64,000 nt of DNA from Pseudoscleropodium purum (Eukaryota; Streptophyta; Bryopsida; Hypnales; Brachytheciaceae). Under the pieces are notes generated by a model. It was not told where the DNA came from. It saw only the letters and a list, made by a program, of their open reading frames with translations, and made no database searches. Where the stretch lies: the NCBI GenBank assembly GCA_963969395.1, contig OZ017803.1:12152001-12216000 (forward strand). Direction: 5' to 3'. The position numbers and the translations under genes are program-made. This document shows positions 47,928-58,166 of this stretch, piece after piece; position 1 is the stretch's first letter; the number at the start of each line of letters is the position of its first letter.

Positions 47928-48193
47928 AATGGAAGCAGGGTTGACAGGACGGTCGAACGTCCAGGACGTCCGGATGCGGACGCTGTGTCCGCAACGTCCG
48001 CTGACATTCGCGGTCTCGGCGGATGCAGCGTCCGCTGGGACTGCCTCGTCTGCTTGTCCCCCCGTCCGCCCCGCCCGTTCGCCTTCCGACGGCGGGAGGG
48101 ACGCTGCGTCCGCTGGCGTCCGTGAGGACAGACGTCCGGGTTACGGACGCTATTTTGGGGCGGACGTACTAATTTGTCAATCCTGAATGGAAG
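47928..48193. mobile_element. hAT-type MITE in the gypsy 3' region (250 bp)
   Basis: The element (47936-48185) starts CAGGGTTGACAGG and ends TTTGTCAATCCTG, with perfect 8-bp AATGGAAG on each side. Its interior of CGGACG words is GC-rich in an AT-rich setting. It interrupts the accessory ORF region of the gypsy. Confidence 0.92.
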
Positions 48194-48202
48194 AGACCTT
48201 AT

Positions 48203-48454
48203 TTGGATCAACTTTGGTACAGAAACCTTCAAAACGATGCTCAAGTCTTAGTAATTCTACTACAATATGGAAGTGTGGAACTTGGAGGTCGTAAAGTATT
48301 TTTTAAAGGATGTTTTAAAAGGCTCAATCAAGATCACTACTTCTATATGGTTAGTCCAATTGAAGGAAGTCTAGGTCATCAACTTTGGCTAAAAGGTTCT
48401 GTCCATTCTTTGCTTAAGATTGAACGGATTGCATATGTAACACATATAGTTTGA
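48203..48454 (+). pseudogene. Accessory ORF, copy belonging to the gypsy itself
   Basis: The 84-codon opening has the core LWYRNLQNDAQVLVILL, ELGGRKVFFKGCFKRLN, HYFYMVSPIEGSLGHQ and LWLKG. An acidic lead-in about 47800 (LESQLEIEVEL) lies on the other side of the hAT insertion. The gypsy 3' LTR starts 73 bp downstream of its stop. It aligns with the copy at 45575-46010 over about 80 residues. Function unknown. No membrane segment characteristic of an envelope protein is visible. Confidence 0.6.
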
Positions 48455-48526
48455 AGAATTCTTGAATTTCTCAAGATGGACAAGATCTAAGCTCCATTTG
48501 GACCTTATCGTTAAAGATGGAAGTGA

Positions 48527-48866
48527 TGTCATGGACATATACCTTAGAACCTTCTATATGTAAGTAAGAAACCTCTCAAAAAGCCTCTTAGGTTTAGAAA
48601 GGAAGTTAGAGGCAATAGGAAGTGTTTTGAAGAACTTTCTAAATAGATGAAGATTTTAAAAAAGATTCTTTGATATATGAAGCCTTTTGAGAAACTTTCT
48701 AAATAATAGTATATAAGGAAATTAAAGCTAAGGGGATCCTTAGTCTCAACAATACATCTCTTGCATTCTTTACTTTAGCTATATTCTTGTACTCCTTCTT
48801 GTAATGTAAGATCTCTTCTTGTCTTGAGAAACTTCTAGTTATCTTATGTTTATGATGTCCGTAACA
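48527..48866 (+). repeat. Gypsy 3' LTR (340 bp)
   Basis: It is the partner of 31373-31679 and ends GTCCGTAACA, followed by the TTGGT duplication. It carries about 33 extra bp at about 48650-48690 and numerous substitutions relative to the 5' copy. Confidence 0.9.
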
Positions 48867-48871
48867 TTGGT

Positions 48872-49365
48872 GATTTTGTTGCAAATTAAATGTGTTGAGT
48901 GTGTGGTAGTCATGAAGTGACATTTAAAAAATAAAGATTTAAACAACAATTAATATTATTGCATGGCCAAGCCTATTGCAGGGTTGACAAATCTCTACGT
49001 CTGCCCCAAAATAGCGTCCGTAACCTGGACGTCCGGACGCCAGCGGACGTAGTGTCCCTCCCGCCATCGGAAGGCGGACAAGCGGGGTTGGGCGGACGCC
49101 CAGATCATGTGGACCAGATTAGTTCGCGTGTCGATCGGACGGCCGTATCGGGGCGGACGGCGTCCGTGAATGTCAGCGGACGCTGCGGACACAGCGTCCG
49201 CGTTCGGACGTCTCGGACGTCCGACCATCCTATCAACCCTGGCCTATTGTAAGAAGTCATGGTCACCAATAATGGTTAAAAAGGCTAATTAATGTTTTAA
49301 CTAAAGCAAATTGTGTTGATTATGTTGTTGCTATCATTAAACACATCCTCAAGTTTTTACAAATA
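48872..49365 (+). pseudogene. 3' part of the split accessory-ORF relic
   Basis: It resumes the sequence broken at 31372 and aligns at DNA level with about 45780-46010. It is heavily decayed and is interrupted again by the hAT MITE at 48979. Confidence 0.55.
48971..49249. mobile_element. hAT-type MITE (263 bp)
   Basis: The element (48979-49241) starts CAGGGTTGACAAATC and ends CTATCAACCCTG, with perfect 8-bp GCCTATTG on both sides. Its left end is nearly identical to the element at 25699 (shared word CGCCCCAAAATAGCGTCCG with one mismatch), and its interior words match 47936-48185. Confidence 0.93.
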
Positions 49366-50510
49366 GAAAGATATTCAAATTAAAAATCTACTTTTTATTT
49401 CTATTAGACATATATTAATTTTTAGTTCTTCAACCCATTTGAGGAATGTTTTTCTAAATTAATTTTGTGTGCATGAAATTGTATGAAAGAAATATTTACA
49501 TAGTTTGCCTACTAATAATTTTGAGATGATTTATCTTTTAATTAGGAGTATGAAATTAGTCTTATGGTTAAAATTTGTGACCAATGGATGTTAGGAAAGC
49601 AATATGGTTAAGATATGAACTAAGGTTAATTTGACTTGTATAGTTTAGGTAGAAGATAAGGTGAAAGAAAAAGGAAGCACTATTCATTGTCTCTTTCATT
49701 GTTACTTGTAAAGTTCAAAACTTTGAGAAGTTATTGTTTGTTGTATTTGGAGAATTTTGAAATTAAATTTGAAAAAATTGTATATCATGGTGTTTTATTT
49801 TCAAATTGATCTCATTTACTTGATTTGAATTTATCAATAAAAAATTGTACTAACGTGAGTGGAGGAAGATTTATTGCCTTTTATAAAAAAAATAAGGACT
49901 TTGACCGGCTATAAAAGACTAAAAAGTCTTTCATTTACAACAAAATTAAGAGAAAGTTTATAAAATTGTGTTGGCTTTTCATAAAGCTATCATTCATTTA
50001 TATGATGTTTATATGAGTGAGTTATGAGTATAAAGTGAAAAAAGATCCGTTGTCCCTCTTTCTGAAAGTCAAAAATTTAGATGGCCATAGAAGTTGGAAA
50101 GAGTTTTAAAATAAGTTGAAATTTGGAAGAGAAGTAAAAAATTATATTACCTTTCCAAAAAGCTATCATCTATCTCATTTGAATTCTGGACAAAATAGCA
50201 ACACCAGTTCGAAGTTCAACAAGTTGGAAGGAGTTAGAGTTTGAAGTTGAAAAAGTCGGAGGAAGCTTTGAAGACTTATGTGTTGTCCCTTATGGCTTAT
50301 TTTTCCTTGTAAACTTTGTTACTATGGGCGGTATAGGTCAAACCATTGCTTATCTATTTTTATATTGTGGACACAACAAAGAGAAGTTCATCACACACAA
50401 GATTATACTTTTTTTTTGTTCTCATCAATGAGGCATGATTGCTGATTACCATGAGTTTGAAATTTAAGAGTCAATCCCTCAAATGGTTTGGATTGTTGTT
50501 TGGTCATTCA
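49366..50510. other. Gene-free tract, relic of the same gypsy-type repeat
   Basis: It aligns patchily with 46010-47340, for example a TTGATTTGAATTT word followed by a gaAAAAA segment. No coding region is supported. Confidence 0.45.
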
Positions 50511-50764
50511 TATTGAGATTACAATATGAGAAGGATGAAAGGCTTTACTTAGATGGTAGGATGATAGCATGGCCCACGCATGGGCTGAACATAAGGGAGA
50601 AGCCTTTCCCTAGTTATCCACAAACCATGTGGGATAACTAAACACCATGGGCTGCCTTTGACTACAAGCAATACCCATTAGACTCTAAGCCTAACTAAGA
50701 GGCTAATACTACTCCTAGGGCTGAATGTACATAATCTACACTAATATGTACATGTCCTTCAACA
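50511..50764 (-). repeat. Copia D 3' LTR (254 bp)
   Basis: LTR type 2, minus strand TGTTGAAGGACATG...TCTCAATA. It is the most diverged of the four copies of this LTR in the window, with changes around 50551-50590. Confidence 0.88.
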
Positions 50765-51509
50765 CTCCCACTTTGAGAGTGGTCAAAGGCTCCAAGGCCC
50801 ATCTTTCCTATCAAGTTGTGGTGTTGTGGCTTCCCAAGGGCCTTGGTCAGCACATCAGCAACCATAGCTTGGGTAGGCACATACTTGAGCTCAATCACCT
50901 CAGCCTCCACTCGTTCACGAATGAAATGGTGTTGCACATCAATGTGCTTCGCACGAAAGTGGTGGGTGGGATTTTTGGCCAAAGCAATGGCCCCTTGGTT
51001 GTCACACCAAATGGGTGTGCTCCCCTCTTGGACAAGACCAACATCAGCCAAGAGTTGCCTCAACCAAATGGCCTCCTTGGTGCATTGGCTCATGGCCATG
51101 TATTCAGCCTCCGTTGTAGAGAGAGCTATGGTGGGCTGCCTCTTGGAATTCCAAGTAATGGCACCCAATCCAAGCATAAACATGTAGCCGGTGGTGGATC
51201 TCCTATCCCCCTCATCACCCACCCAATCCGCATCACAATACCCATGCAAAGTCACATGGGCACCTCCAAGTTGCAACTCCATGCCAAGTGTGCCTTGAAG
51301 GTACCTCATCACCCTCTTCACCGCTGCCCAATGCATTGGGCCATACTTGGACATGTGTTGACTCACAACACTCACCGGAAAGGCCAAATCAGGCCTTGTG
51401 GCTACCATGGCATACATCAAGCACCCAACCGCTGCCTTGTAAGGCACACCTTGCATTTCAGCCCTCACCTCTCCAAATTTAGCATCCGTGAGCTTGGGCA
51501 ACTTCACAT
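50695..51509 (-). pseudogene. Copia D RNase H region, C-terminal piece
   Basis: The frame contains YKAAVGCLMYAMVATRPDLAF, YCDADWVGDEGDRRSTTGY, STTEAEYMAMSQ, CDNQGAIALAKN and VADVLTKALGK. It covers the end of RT and a complete RNase H module. The tail continues into the LTR (SGSVEGHVHIS). Upstream it is cut by the solo LTR at 51510. Unlike copia C, it lacks the two-base insertion near the RNase H end. Confidence 0.88.
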
Positions 51510-51969
51510 TGTTGAAGATATTGAGTAGGATGCTTTGGATTGTTTGTGAAAGCTCGTAGTATGGGCTAACGTTGGATAGGTGTTGTTTGTAGCCAAAGCA
51601 AGAACAATATAGGATCGCCACATGTCATGCATAGGATAGGCAAGGACACGTGGAAGGAAGCATGTTGGCGAACCGCCACGTGTCTTGCATGTGGTAGGCA
51701 AAGACACGTGGAGGGCATAGGATAGATGGACCGACACGTGTCTAGACACGTGGAAGGCCGCATGAGGACGGACCGCCATGTGGTCCATGAGGTGGCAAGA
51801 GGTGGCTTACAAGTGGCATTCGAAAGGACTTGCAAGACACTTGAGACGCCACCAAGTAGTAGTATAAGAGGAGAGCTCTTAGCAACGGCTCACTACCCTT
51901 TTTCACACTTGTTTGTAATCCCCCTTCATTAGAATATATTGGCTTAGTGTTTCTTTTCTCAATACACAT
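51505..51969 (+). mobile_element. Solo LTR of the copia A family
   Basis: 51510-51964 (455 bp) is nearly identical to the copia A LTRs, including the five G-boxes and the TGTTGAAG...CTCAATA ends. The 5-bp duplication CACAT is perfect. It lies opposite to host element D. Removing it restores the D reading frame through the equivalent of THVKLPKLTDA. It derives from LTR-LTR recombination of a complete copy. Confidence 0.95.
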
Positions 51970-53784
51970 GAGTGTCAAGGGGTGTACCTATGTCTTTGCA
52001 CTCCTCCATGTTGAAGCGCTTGAGGATTTCTTCAAGGTACTTGCGTTGGCTCATGGTGATGCTGCGGGCAGCCCTATCCCTCTTGAACTCCACTCCAAGG
52101 CAATAGCTTAGCTCTCCAAGATCCGTCATCTCATACTCCTCCTTGAGCATAGCCTTCACCTCAAGCATCTTGGTCATGCTACTTGCAAGGAGGATCAGAT
52201 CATCCACATATAAGATCACAATCACCAAAAACTCACCACTTTGCATGGTGTACAAAGAGTGATCAGCATGGCTTCTTAGGAGCCCTTCCTCACAAACATG
52301 GCATCAATATCTTGGTACCAGGCCCTCCCCGATTGCTTCAACCCGGGAAGGGCTTTCCTCAACTTGCACTTGAGGTGCTCCTTGCCTTCTTGCACAAAAC
52401 CTTGGGGCTGATCCATGTAGATGACCTCCTTGAGCTTGGGGTTGAGAAAAGCCGTCTTCACATCCATTTGGTGCATCTCCAAGTCCATGGCTGCCCCAAG
52501 ACTCACAACACACCGGATGGTGCTAAACTTGGCAACGGGAGCAAAAGTCTCATTAAAATCCACACCCTCCACTTGGGAGAACCCCCTAGCAACCAGCCTT
52601 GCCTTGTACCTCACAACATGACCCAAAGCATCCCTTTTGGTGGAGAAAACCCACTTACAACCCACACTTGATCTCTTGGAAGGAAGGGGTGCAAGCTCCC
52701 ATGTCCCCTTGGTAATGAGGGCCTTGTACTCCTCTTGCATGGCCAACTCCCACTTGCTTGCATCCTCACAATGCAACACCTCTCCTAGTGTGGAGGGATC
52801 TCCAAGGAAAGCCACATTGGCTTGTTCTTCATTTTGTGGGGGAAGAATGTGATTCAGCCACCAATCTCCAAGTGGCTTGCGGGTCCTTGTTGGATAACGT
52901 GGCTCCTCCAAGGGCTGGTCTTGCTCCTCCAAAGGCTGATCTTGCTCTTCCATGGGCTGATCACGCTCTTGCCCCCTTGGTAAAGATCTTGGAGAAGGGC
53001 TGATGGCCTCTTCCCTTGGGGTGTGGCTGCCTTCTTCTTGGGCTCCACCAACTCTTCATCTTCTTCATCTTCATCTCCTTCATCTTCCATGTGCACTCTT
53101 GGAGTTGTGCCCACCTTTTGGGCTGGTCCTCCACTACTCCCACTTGGGCTCATCTCCAAGAGCTTAGGATCCACACCTCCATCCTCCAAGAAGGTCACAT
53201 CTCGACTCTTGATGATGGCCTTGCTCTCCACACACATCAGCCTATAAGCCTCGGTTCCCTCACAATAACCAAGGAAAAGACACTTGATGCCCTTGGCATC
53301 CAACTTGGTCCTCTTGGCACTTGGAACCAATGCGTAGGCAATGCACCCGAAGATGCGCATGTGAGACACATGAGGTCTGATCCCACTCCAAGCTTCTTGG
53401 GGTGTCTTGCTTGTCAAGGCTTGCGTAGGGCACCGATTCCTTGTATAAACCGCATTGGACACGGCCTCCCCCCAAAGCTCATACTTCAGCCCTTGGCCAT
53501 GAATCATGGCCCTTGCCATCTCCACAATGGTGCGATTGGCACGCTCCGCTACGCCGCTTTGTTGAGGAGTGTAAGGGGCTGAAGTGTGGTGCTCAATGCC
53601 ATGGGCCTTCAAGTACCCCTCAAAGGCCTTGGACACATACTCCCCTCCATTATCCGATCGCAGCACCTTCACCTTGCACTCGGATTGGGCCTCCACAAGG
53701 GCCTTCCAAGTCTCAAAACGCCCAAACACCTCACTCTTGCACTTCAGCATGTACACCCAAACCTTACGAGAGAAATCATCAATG
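51965..53784 (-). pseudogene. Copia D integrase C-terminus and reverse transcriptase piece
   Basis: The frame 53756-52854 resumes the integrase (VYMLKCKSEVFGRF, RSDNGGEY, PQQSGVAERANRT) and runs through the acidic linker. A one-base deletion near 52997 shifts it, and 52953-52276 continues with the linker and RT fingers (VGCKWVFSTKRD). A second deletion near 52278 shifts to 52255-51959, carrying ILYVDDLILLASS. The product is nearly identical to copia C, so the two are close sisters. Confidence 0.88.
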
Positions 53785-54040
53785 TATTGAGATTACAATA
53801 TGAGAAGGATGAAAGGCTTTACTTAGATGGTAGGATAATATCAAGGCCCATGCATGGGCTGAACATAAAAGGGAAAAGCCTTTCCCTAGTTATCCACAAA
53901 CCATGTGGGATAACTAAACACCATGGGCTGCCTTTGACTACAAGCAATACCCATTAGACTCTAAGCCTAACTAAGAGGCTAATACTACTCCTAGGGCTGA
54001 ATGTACATAATCTACACTAATATGTACATGTTCTTCAACA
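53785..54040 (-). repeat. Copia C 3' LTR (256 bp)
   Basis: Type 2 LTR with TG...TA ends. It contains a strong stem-loop, TAGTTATCCACA (53887-53898) pairing with TGTGGGATAACTA (53904-53916), conserved in all four type 2 copies. Confidence 0.93.
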
Positions 54041-54170
54041 CTCCCACTTTGAGAGTGGTCAAAGGCTCCAAGGCCCATCTTCCCTATCAAGTTGTGGTGT
54101 TGTGGCTTCCCAAGGGCCTTGGTCAGCACATCAGCAACCATAGCTTGGGTAGGCACATACTTGAGCTCAA

Positions 54171-57100
54171 TCACCTCAGCCTCCACTCGTTCACGAATGA
54201 AATGGTGTTGCACATCAATGTGCTTGGTACGAGAGTGGTGGGTGGGATTTTTTTGGCCAAAGCAATGGCCCCTTGGTTGTCACACCAAATGGGTGTGCTC
54301 CCCTCTTGGACAAGACCAACATCAGCCAAGAGTTGCCTCAACCAAATGGCCTCCTTGGTGCATTGGCTCATGGCCATGTATTCAGCCTCCGTTGTAGAGA
54401 GAGCTATGGTGGGCTGCCTCTTGGAATTCCAAGTAATGGCACCCAATCCAAGCTTAAACACGTAGCCGGTGGTGGATCTCCTATCCCCCTCATCACCCGC
54501 CCAATCCGCATCACAATACCCATGCAAAGTCACATGGGCACCTCCAAGTTGCAACTCCATGCCAAGTGTGCCTTGAAGGTACCTCATCACCCTCTTCACC
54601 GCTGCCCAATGCATTGGGCCATACTTGGACATGTGTTGACTCACAACACTCACCGGAAAGGCCAAATCAGGCCTTGTGGCTACCATGGCATACATCAAGC
54701 ACCCAACCGCTGCCTTGTAAGGCACACCTTGCATTTCAGCCCTCACCTCTCCAAATTCAGCATCCGTGAGCTTGGGCAACTTCACATGAGTGTCAAGGGG
54801 TGTACCTATGGCTTTGCACTCCTCCATGTTGAAGCGCTTGAGGATTTCTTCAAGGTACTTGCGTTGGCTCATGGTGATGGTGCGGGCAGCCCTATCCCTC
54901 TTGAACTCCACTCCAAGGCAATAGCTTAGCTCTCCAAGATCCGTCATCTCATACTCCTCCTTGAGCATAGCCTTCACCTCAAGCATCTTGGTCATGCTAC
55001 TTGCAAGGAGGATCAGATCATCCACATATAAGATCACAATCACCAAAAACTCACCACTTTGCATGGTGTACAAAGAGTGATCAGCATGGCTTCTTAGGAA
55101 GCCCTTCCTCACAAACATGGCATCAATATCTTGGTACCATGCCCTCCCCGATTGCTTCAACCCGGGAAGGGCTTTCCTCAACTTGCACTTGAGGTGCTCC
55201 TTGCCTTCTTGCACAAAACCTTGGGGCTGATCCATGTAGATGACCTCCTTGAGCTTGGGGTTGAGAAAAGCCGTCTTCACATCCATTTGGTGCATCTCCA
55301 AGTCCATGGCTGCCCCAAGACTCACAACACACCGGATGGTGCTAAACTTGGCAACGGGAGCAAAAGTCTCATTAAAATCCACACCCTCCACTTGGGAGAA
55401 TCCCCTAGCAACCAGCCTTGCCTTGTACCTCACAACATGACCCAAAGCATCCCTTTTGGTGGAGAAAACCCACTTACAACCCACACTTGATCTCTTGGAA
55501 GGAAGGGGTGCAAGCTCCCATGTCCCCTTGGTAATGAGGGCCTTGTACTCCTCCTCCATGGCCAACTCCCACTTGCTTGCATCCTCACAACGCAACACCT
55601 CTCCAAGAGTGGAGGGATCTCCAAGGAAAGCCACATTGGCTTGTTCTTCATTTTGTGGGGGAAGAATGTGATTCAGCCACCAATCTCCAAGTGGCTTGCG
55701 GGTCCTTGTTGGATAACGTGGCTCCTCTTGCTCCTCCAAGGGCTGGTCTTGCTCCTCCAAAGGCTGATCTTTCTCTTCCAAGGGCTGATCACGCTCTTGC
55801 CCCCTTGGTAAAGATCTTGGAGAAGGGGCTGATGGCCTCTTCCCTTGGGGTGTGGCCGCCTTCTTCTTGGGCTCCGCCAACTCTTCATCTTCTTCATCTT
55901 CATCTCCTTCATCTTCCATGTGCACTCTTGGAGTTGTGCCCACCTTTTGGGCTGGTCCTCCACTACTCCCACTTGGGCTCACCTCCAAGAGCTTAGGATC
56001 AGCACCTCCATCCTCCAAGAAGGTCACATCTCGACTCTTGATGATGGCCTTGCTCTCCACACACATCAGCCTATAAGCCTTGGTTCCCTCACAATAACCA
56101 AGAAAAAGACACTTGATGCCCTTGGCATCCAACTTGGTCCTCTTGGCACTTGGAACCAATGCGTAGGCAATGCACCCGAAGATGCGCATGTGAGACACAT
56201 GAGGTCTGATCCCACTCCAAGCTTCTTGGGGTGTCTTGCTTGTCAAGGCTTGCGTAGGGCACCGATTCCTTGTATAAACCGCATTGGACACGGCCTCCCC
56301 CCAAAGCTCATACTTCAGCCCTTGGCCATGAATCATGGCCCTTGCCATCTCCACAATGGTGCGATTGGCACGCTCCGCTACGCCGTTTTGTTGAGGAGTG
56401 TAAGGGGCTGAAGTGTGGTGCTCAATGCCATGAGCCTTCAAGTACCCCTCAAAGGCCTTGGACACGTACTCCCCTCCATTATCCGATCGCAGCACCTTCA
56501 CCTTGCACTCGGATTGGGCCTCCACAAGGGCCTTCCAAGTCTCAAAACGCCCAAACACCTCACTCTTGCACTTCAGCATGTACACCCAAACCTTACGAGA
56601 GAAATCATCAATGAAGGTCACGAAATACCTTGCTCCTCCAATGGATGTGGTCTTCATTGGCCCGCACACATCGGAATGCACAAGCTCCAATAGCTTGCTC
56701 GCCCTTGTGGCCCCATCTTTGGGGAAGGGCTGCCTTGCTTGCTTGCCTTCAATGCACCCCTTGCACACCATAGAACTCCAATCATGCTTGCAAGAAGAGA
56801 GGTTCAGCCCCTTCACAATGTGTTGGAGGCTCTTCATGCTCTTCACATTCAAGTGCCCAAGCCTCCTATGCCAAAGCTCCACAAGGTCTTCATGGGCTGA
56901 TCCTTGGGCCACACACGCCAAGGAAGTGCCATTCACCTTGGTGAAATGGAGGAGGTACAAGTTGCCCTCACGAGGGGCTGATGCAATCAAGACTCCACTT
57001 GGTGCCCTCACAACACACCCCACCATGTTGAAATGCACTTTCAAACCTCCCAAAGACAATTTGCTTACCGAAAGCAAGTTGGCATGCAACTTGGGGACAT

Positions 57101-58166
57101 GAAGGACCTCATGGATTTGGATCCTCTTGGGCTGACCCTTCACCATCACCTCCACAAGGATCTCCCCCTTGCCAAGGGCCTCCACCATGCCATTGTCTCC
57201 CAAATAAATCTTCTTCCCCGAAATGGGCTGATACGTGTGGAAGGCATCACGATGGCTAGTCATATGTTGGGTGGCTCCCGAGTCCACAATCCAAGTAAAC
57301 ATGTTGGCCTTCTCCCCTCCTCCATTGGCTGCAAAGGCGAAATCCTCCTCTTCCTCCTCTTTGGAAGCTTGGTGTGCACTCTCCTTGCCTTTGTCTTGGC
57401 TGATCTTGCAATGCCTAGCAATGTGGCCTGGTTTGCCACACTTGAAGCACGTCCTTGTCTCCTTGAAAGCCTTGGTGTTGCCTCCCTTGCCATGTCTTGA
57501 GACTAGGGCTGATCCCTCCCCTTGGGGCTCATTCTCCTTGCGCTTGGTCACCTCATGCATCAAGCGGGCCGTCACAAACTCCAAGGTCAGCTCCTTGGTG
57601 GGCCTTGTCTCCAATGCGGTGATGAGGAACTCATAAGATGATGGCAAGCTTGCCAACAAGGTCATCACCACATCTCCCTCCGTCACGGGCGCATCCAAAC
57701 AAGCCAACTCATCTGCAAGAGCCTTGACCTTGTTCACGTGATCCAACAAATCGTCCTCCTCTTCCATCTTGCTAGTGAAGAACTTTCGGCAAAGAAATAG
57801 GAGGTTGGAGAGGCTCTTGGTCTCATGGATGTTACAAAGGGTGGTCCACGCTTGGGCTGGTCCCTTGCAATGGCGGATGTGTGCAATTTGCCGGTCCGCA
57901 AGGTTGATGGCAATGAGAGCAAAGGCCTTCTTCTCCTTCCTCTCAAACCCCTTCTTGGTCTTTGGATCCGCATCTTCACTTGGAGGCTCCTCACTCCCAT
58001 CCACCACGTCCCACAAGTCCTTCTCCGCAAGGATCATCTCCATCTTGAACTTCCACATGCCAAAGTTCTCCCCATTGAACTTGTCAATGATGCGCACGCC
58101 CTCTCCTCCACTTGATGACATGATGAAGCACCTCCCACTTGTTGGCAGCACCCAAAGTGTCTCCAA
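54171..58166 (-). CDS. Copia C Gag-Pol polyprotein (1331 codons, C-terminal shift)
   Basis: The likely initiator is Met 16 (58121), aligning with the copia A start. Gag spans about 20-215. The zinc knuckle CFKCGKPGHIARHC is 240-253. Protease WIVDSGATQHMT has its catalytic Asp at 295. Integrase has zinc ligands H433/H438/C468/C471 and a DDE triad D499, D562, E598 (35 residues between the last two). An acidic, repetitive linker (QPLEE units, 793-812) precedes RT, with VGCKWVFSTKRD at 895 and YVDD at 1047-1050. RNase H has D1219, E1260 and D1296. Seven T's at about 54248, where D has five, shift the frame after residue 1305, so the last RNase H motif (VADVLTKALGK) lies in another frame (to 53971). 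Otherwise it appears intact. Confidence 0.93.
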   Translation of the reverse strand: METLWVLPTSGRCFIMSSSGGEGVRIIDKFNGENFGMWKFKMEMILAEKDLWDVVDGSEEPPSEDADPKTKKGFERKEKKAFALIAINLADRQIAHIRHCKGPAQAWTTLCNIHETKSLSNLLFLCRKFFTSKMEEEDDLLDHVNKVKALADELACLDAPVTEGDVVMTLLASLPSSYEFLITALETRPTKELTLEFVTARLMHEVTKRKENEPQGEGSALVSRHGKGGNTKAFKETRTCFKCGKPGHIARHCKISQDKGKESAHQASKEEEEEDFAFAANGGGEKANMFTWIVDSGATQHMTSHRDAFHTYQPISGKKIYLGDNGMVEALGKGEILVEVMVKGQPKRIQIHEVLHVPKLHANLLSVSKLSLGGLKVHFNMVGCVVRAPSGVLIASAPREGNLYLLHFTKVNGTSLACVAQGSAHEDLVELWHRRLGHLNVKSMKSLQHIVKGLNLSSCKHDWSSMVCKGCIEGKQARQPFPKDGATRASKLLELVHSDVCGPMKTTSIGGARYFVTFIDDFSRKVWVYMLKCKSEVFGRFETWKALVEAQSECKVKVLRSDNGGEYVSKAFEGYLKAHGIEHHTSAPYTPQQNGVAERANRTIVEMARAMIHGQGLKYELWGEAVSNAVYTRNRCPTQALTSKTPQEAWSGIRPHVSHMRIFGCIAYALVPSAKRTKLDAKGIKCLFLGYCEGTKAYRLMCVESKAIIKSRDVTFLEDGGADPKLLEVSPSGSSGGPAQKVGTTPRVHMEDEGDEDEEDEELAEPKKKAATPQGKRPSAPSPRSLPRGQERDQPLEEKDQPLEEQDQPLEEQEEPRYPTRTRKPLGDWWLNHILPPQNEEQANVAFLGDPSTLGEVLRCEDASKWELAMEEEYKALITKGTWELAPLPSKRSSVGCKWVFSTKRDALGHVVRYKARLVARGFSQVEGVDFNETFAPVAKFSTIRCVVSLGAAMDLEMHQMDVKTAFLNPKLKEVIYMDQPQGFVQEGKEHLKCKLRKALPGLKQSGRAWYQDIDAMFVRKGFLRSHADHSLYTMQSGEFLVIVILYVDDLILLASSMTKMLEVKAMLKEEYEMTDLGELSYCLGVEFKRDRAARTITMSQRKYLEEILKRFNMEECKAIGTPLDTHVKLPKLTDAEFGEVRAEMQGVPYKAAVGCLMYAMVATRPDLAFPVSVVSQHMSKYGPMHWAAVKRVMRYLQGTLGMELQLGGAHVTLHGYCDADWAGDEGDRRSTTGYVFKLGLGAITWNSKRQPTIALSTTEAEYMAMSQCTKEAIWLRQLLADVGLVQEGSTPIWCDNQGAIALAKKIPPTTLVPSTLMCNTISFVNEWRLR

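Larger units (their letters stand above)
31368..48871 (+). mobile_element. Full-length Ty3/gypsy chromovirus with nested insertions
   Basis: The element runs 31373-48866, flanked by TTGGT (31368-31372 and 48867-48871). LTRs begin TGTCATG and end GTAACA or ATAACA. The domain order on the plus strand is Gag with zinc knuckle, protease, reverse transcriptase, RNase H, integrase, chromodomain and a 3' accessory ORF, all broken by stops and frameshifts. Insertions removed by their target duplications are 33465-35753, 36525-37560, 37743-43182, about 45322-47364 and 47936-48185. That leaves about 6.4 kb, a normal gypsy size. The LTRs have diverged substantially, so the element is old and inactive. 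Confidence 0.9.
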
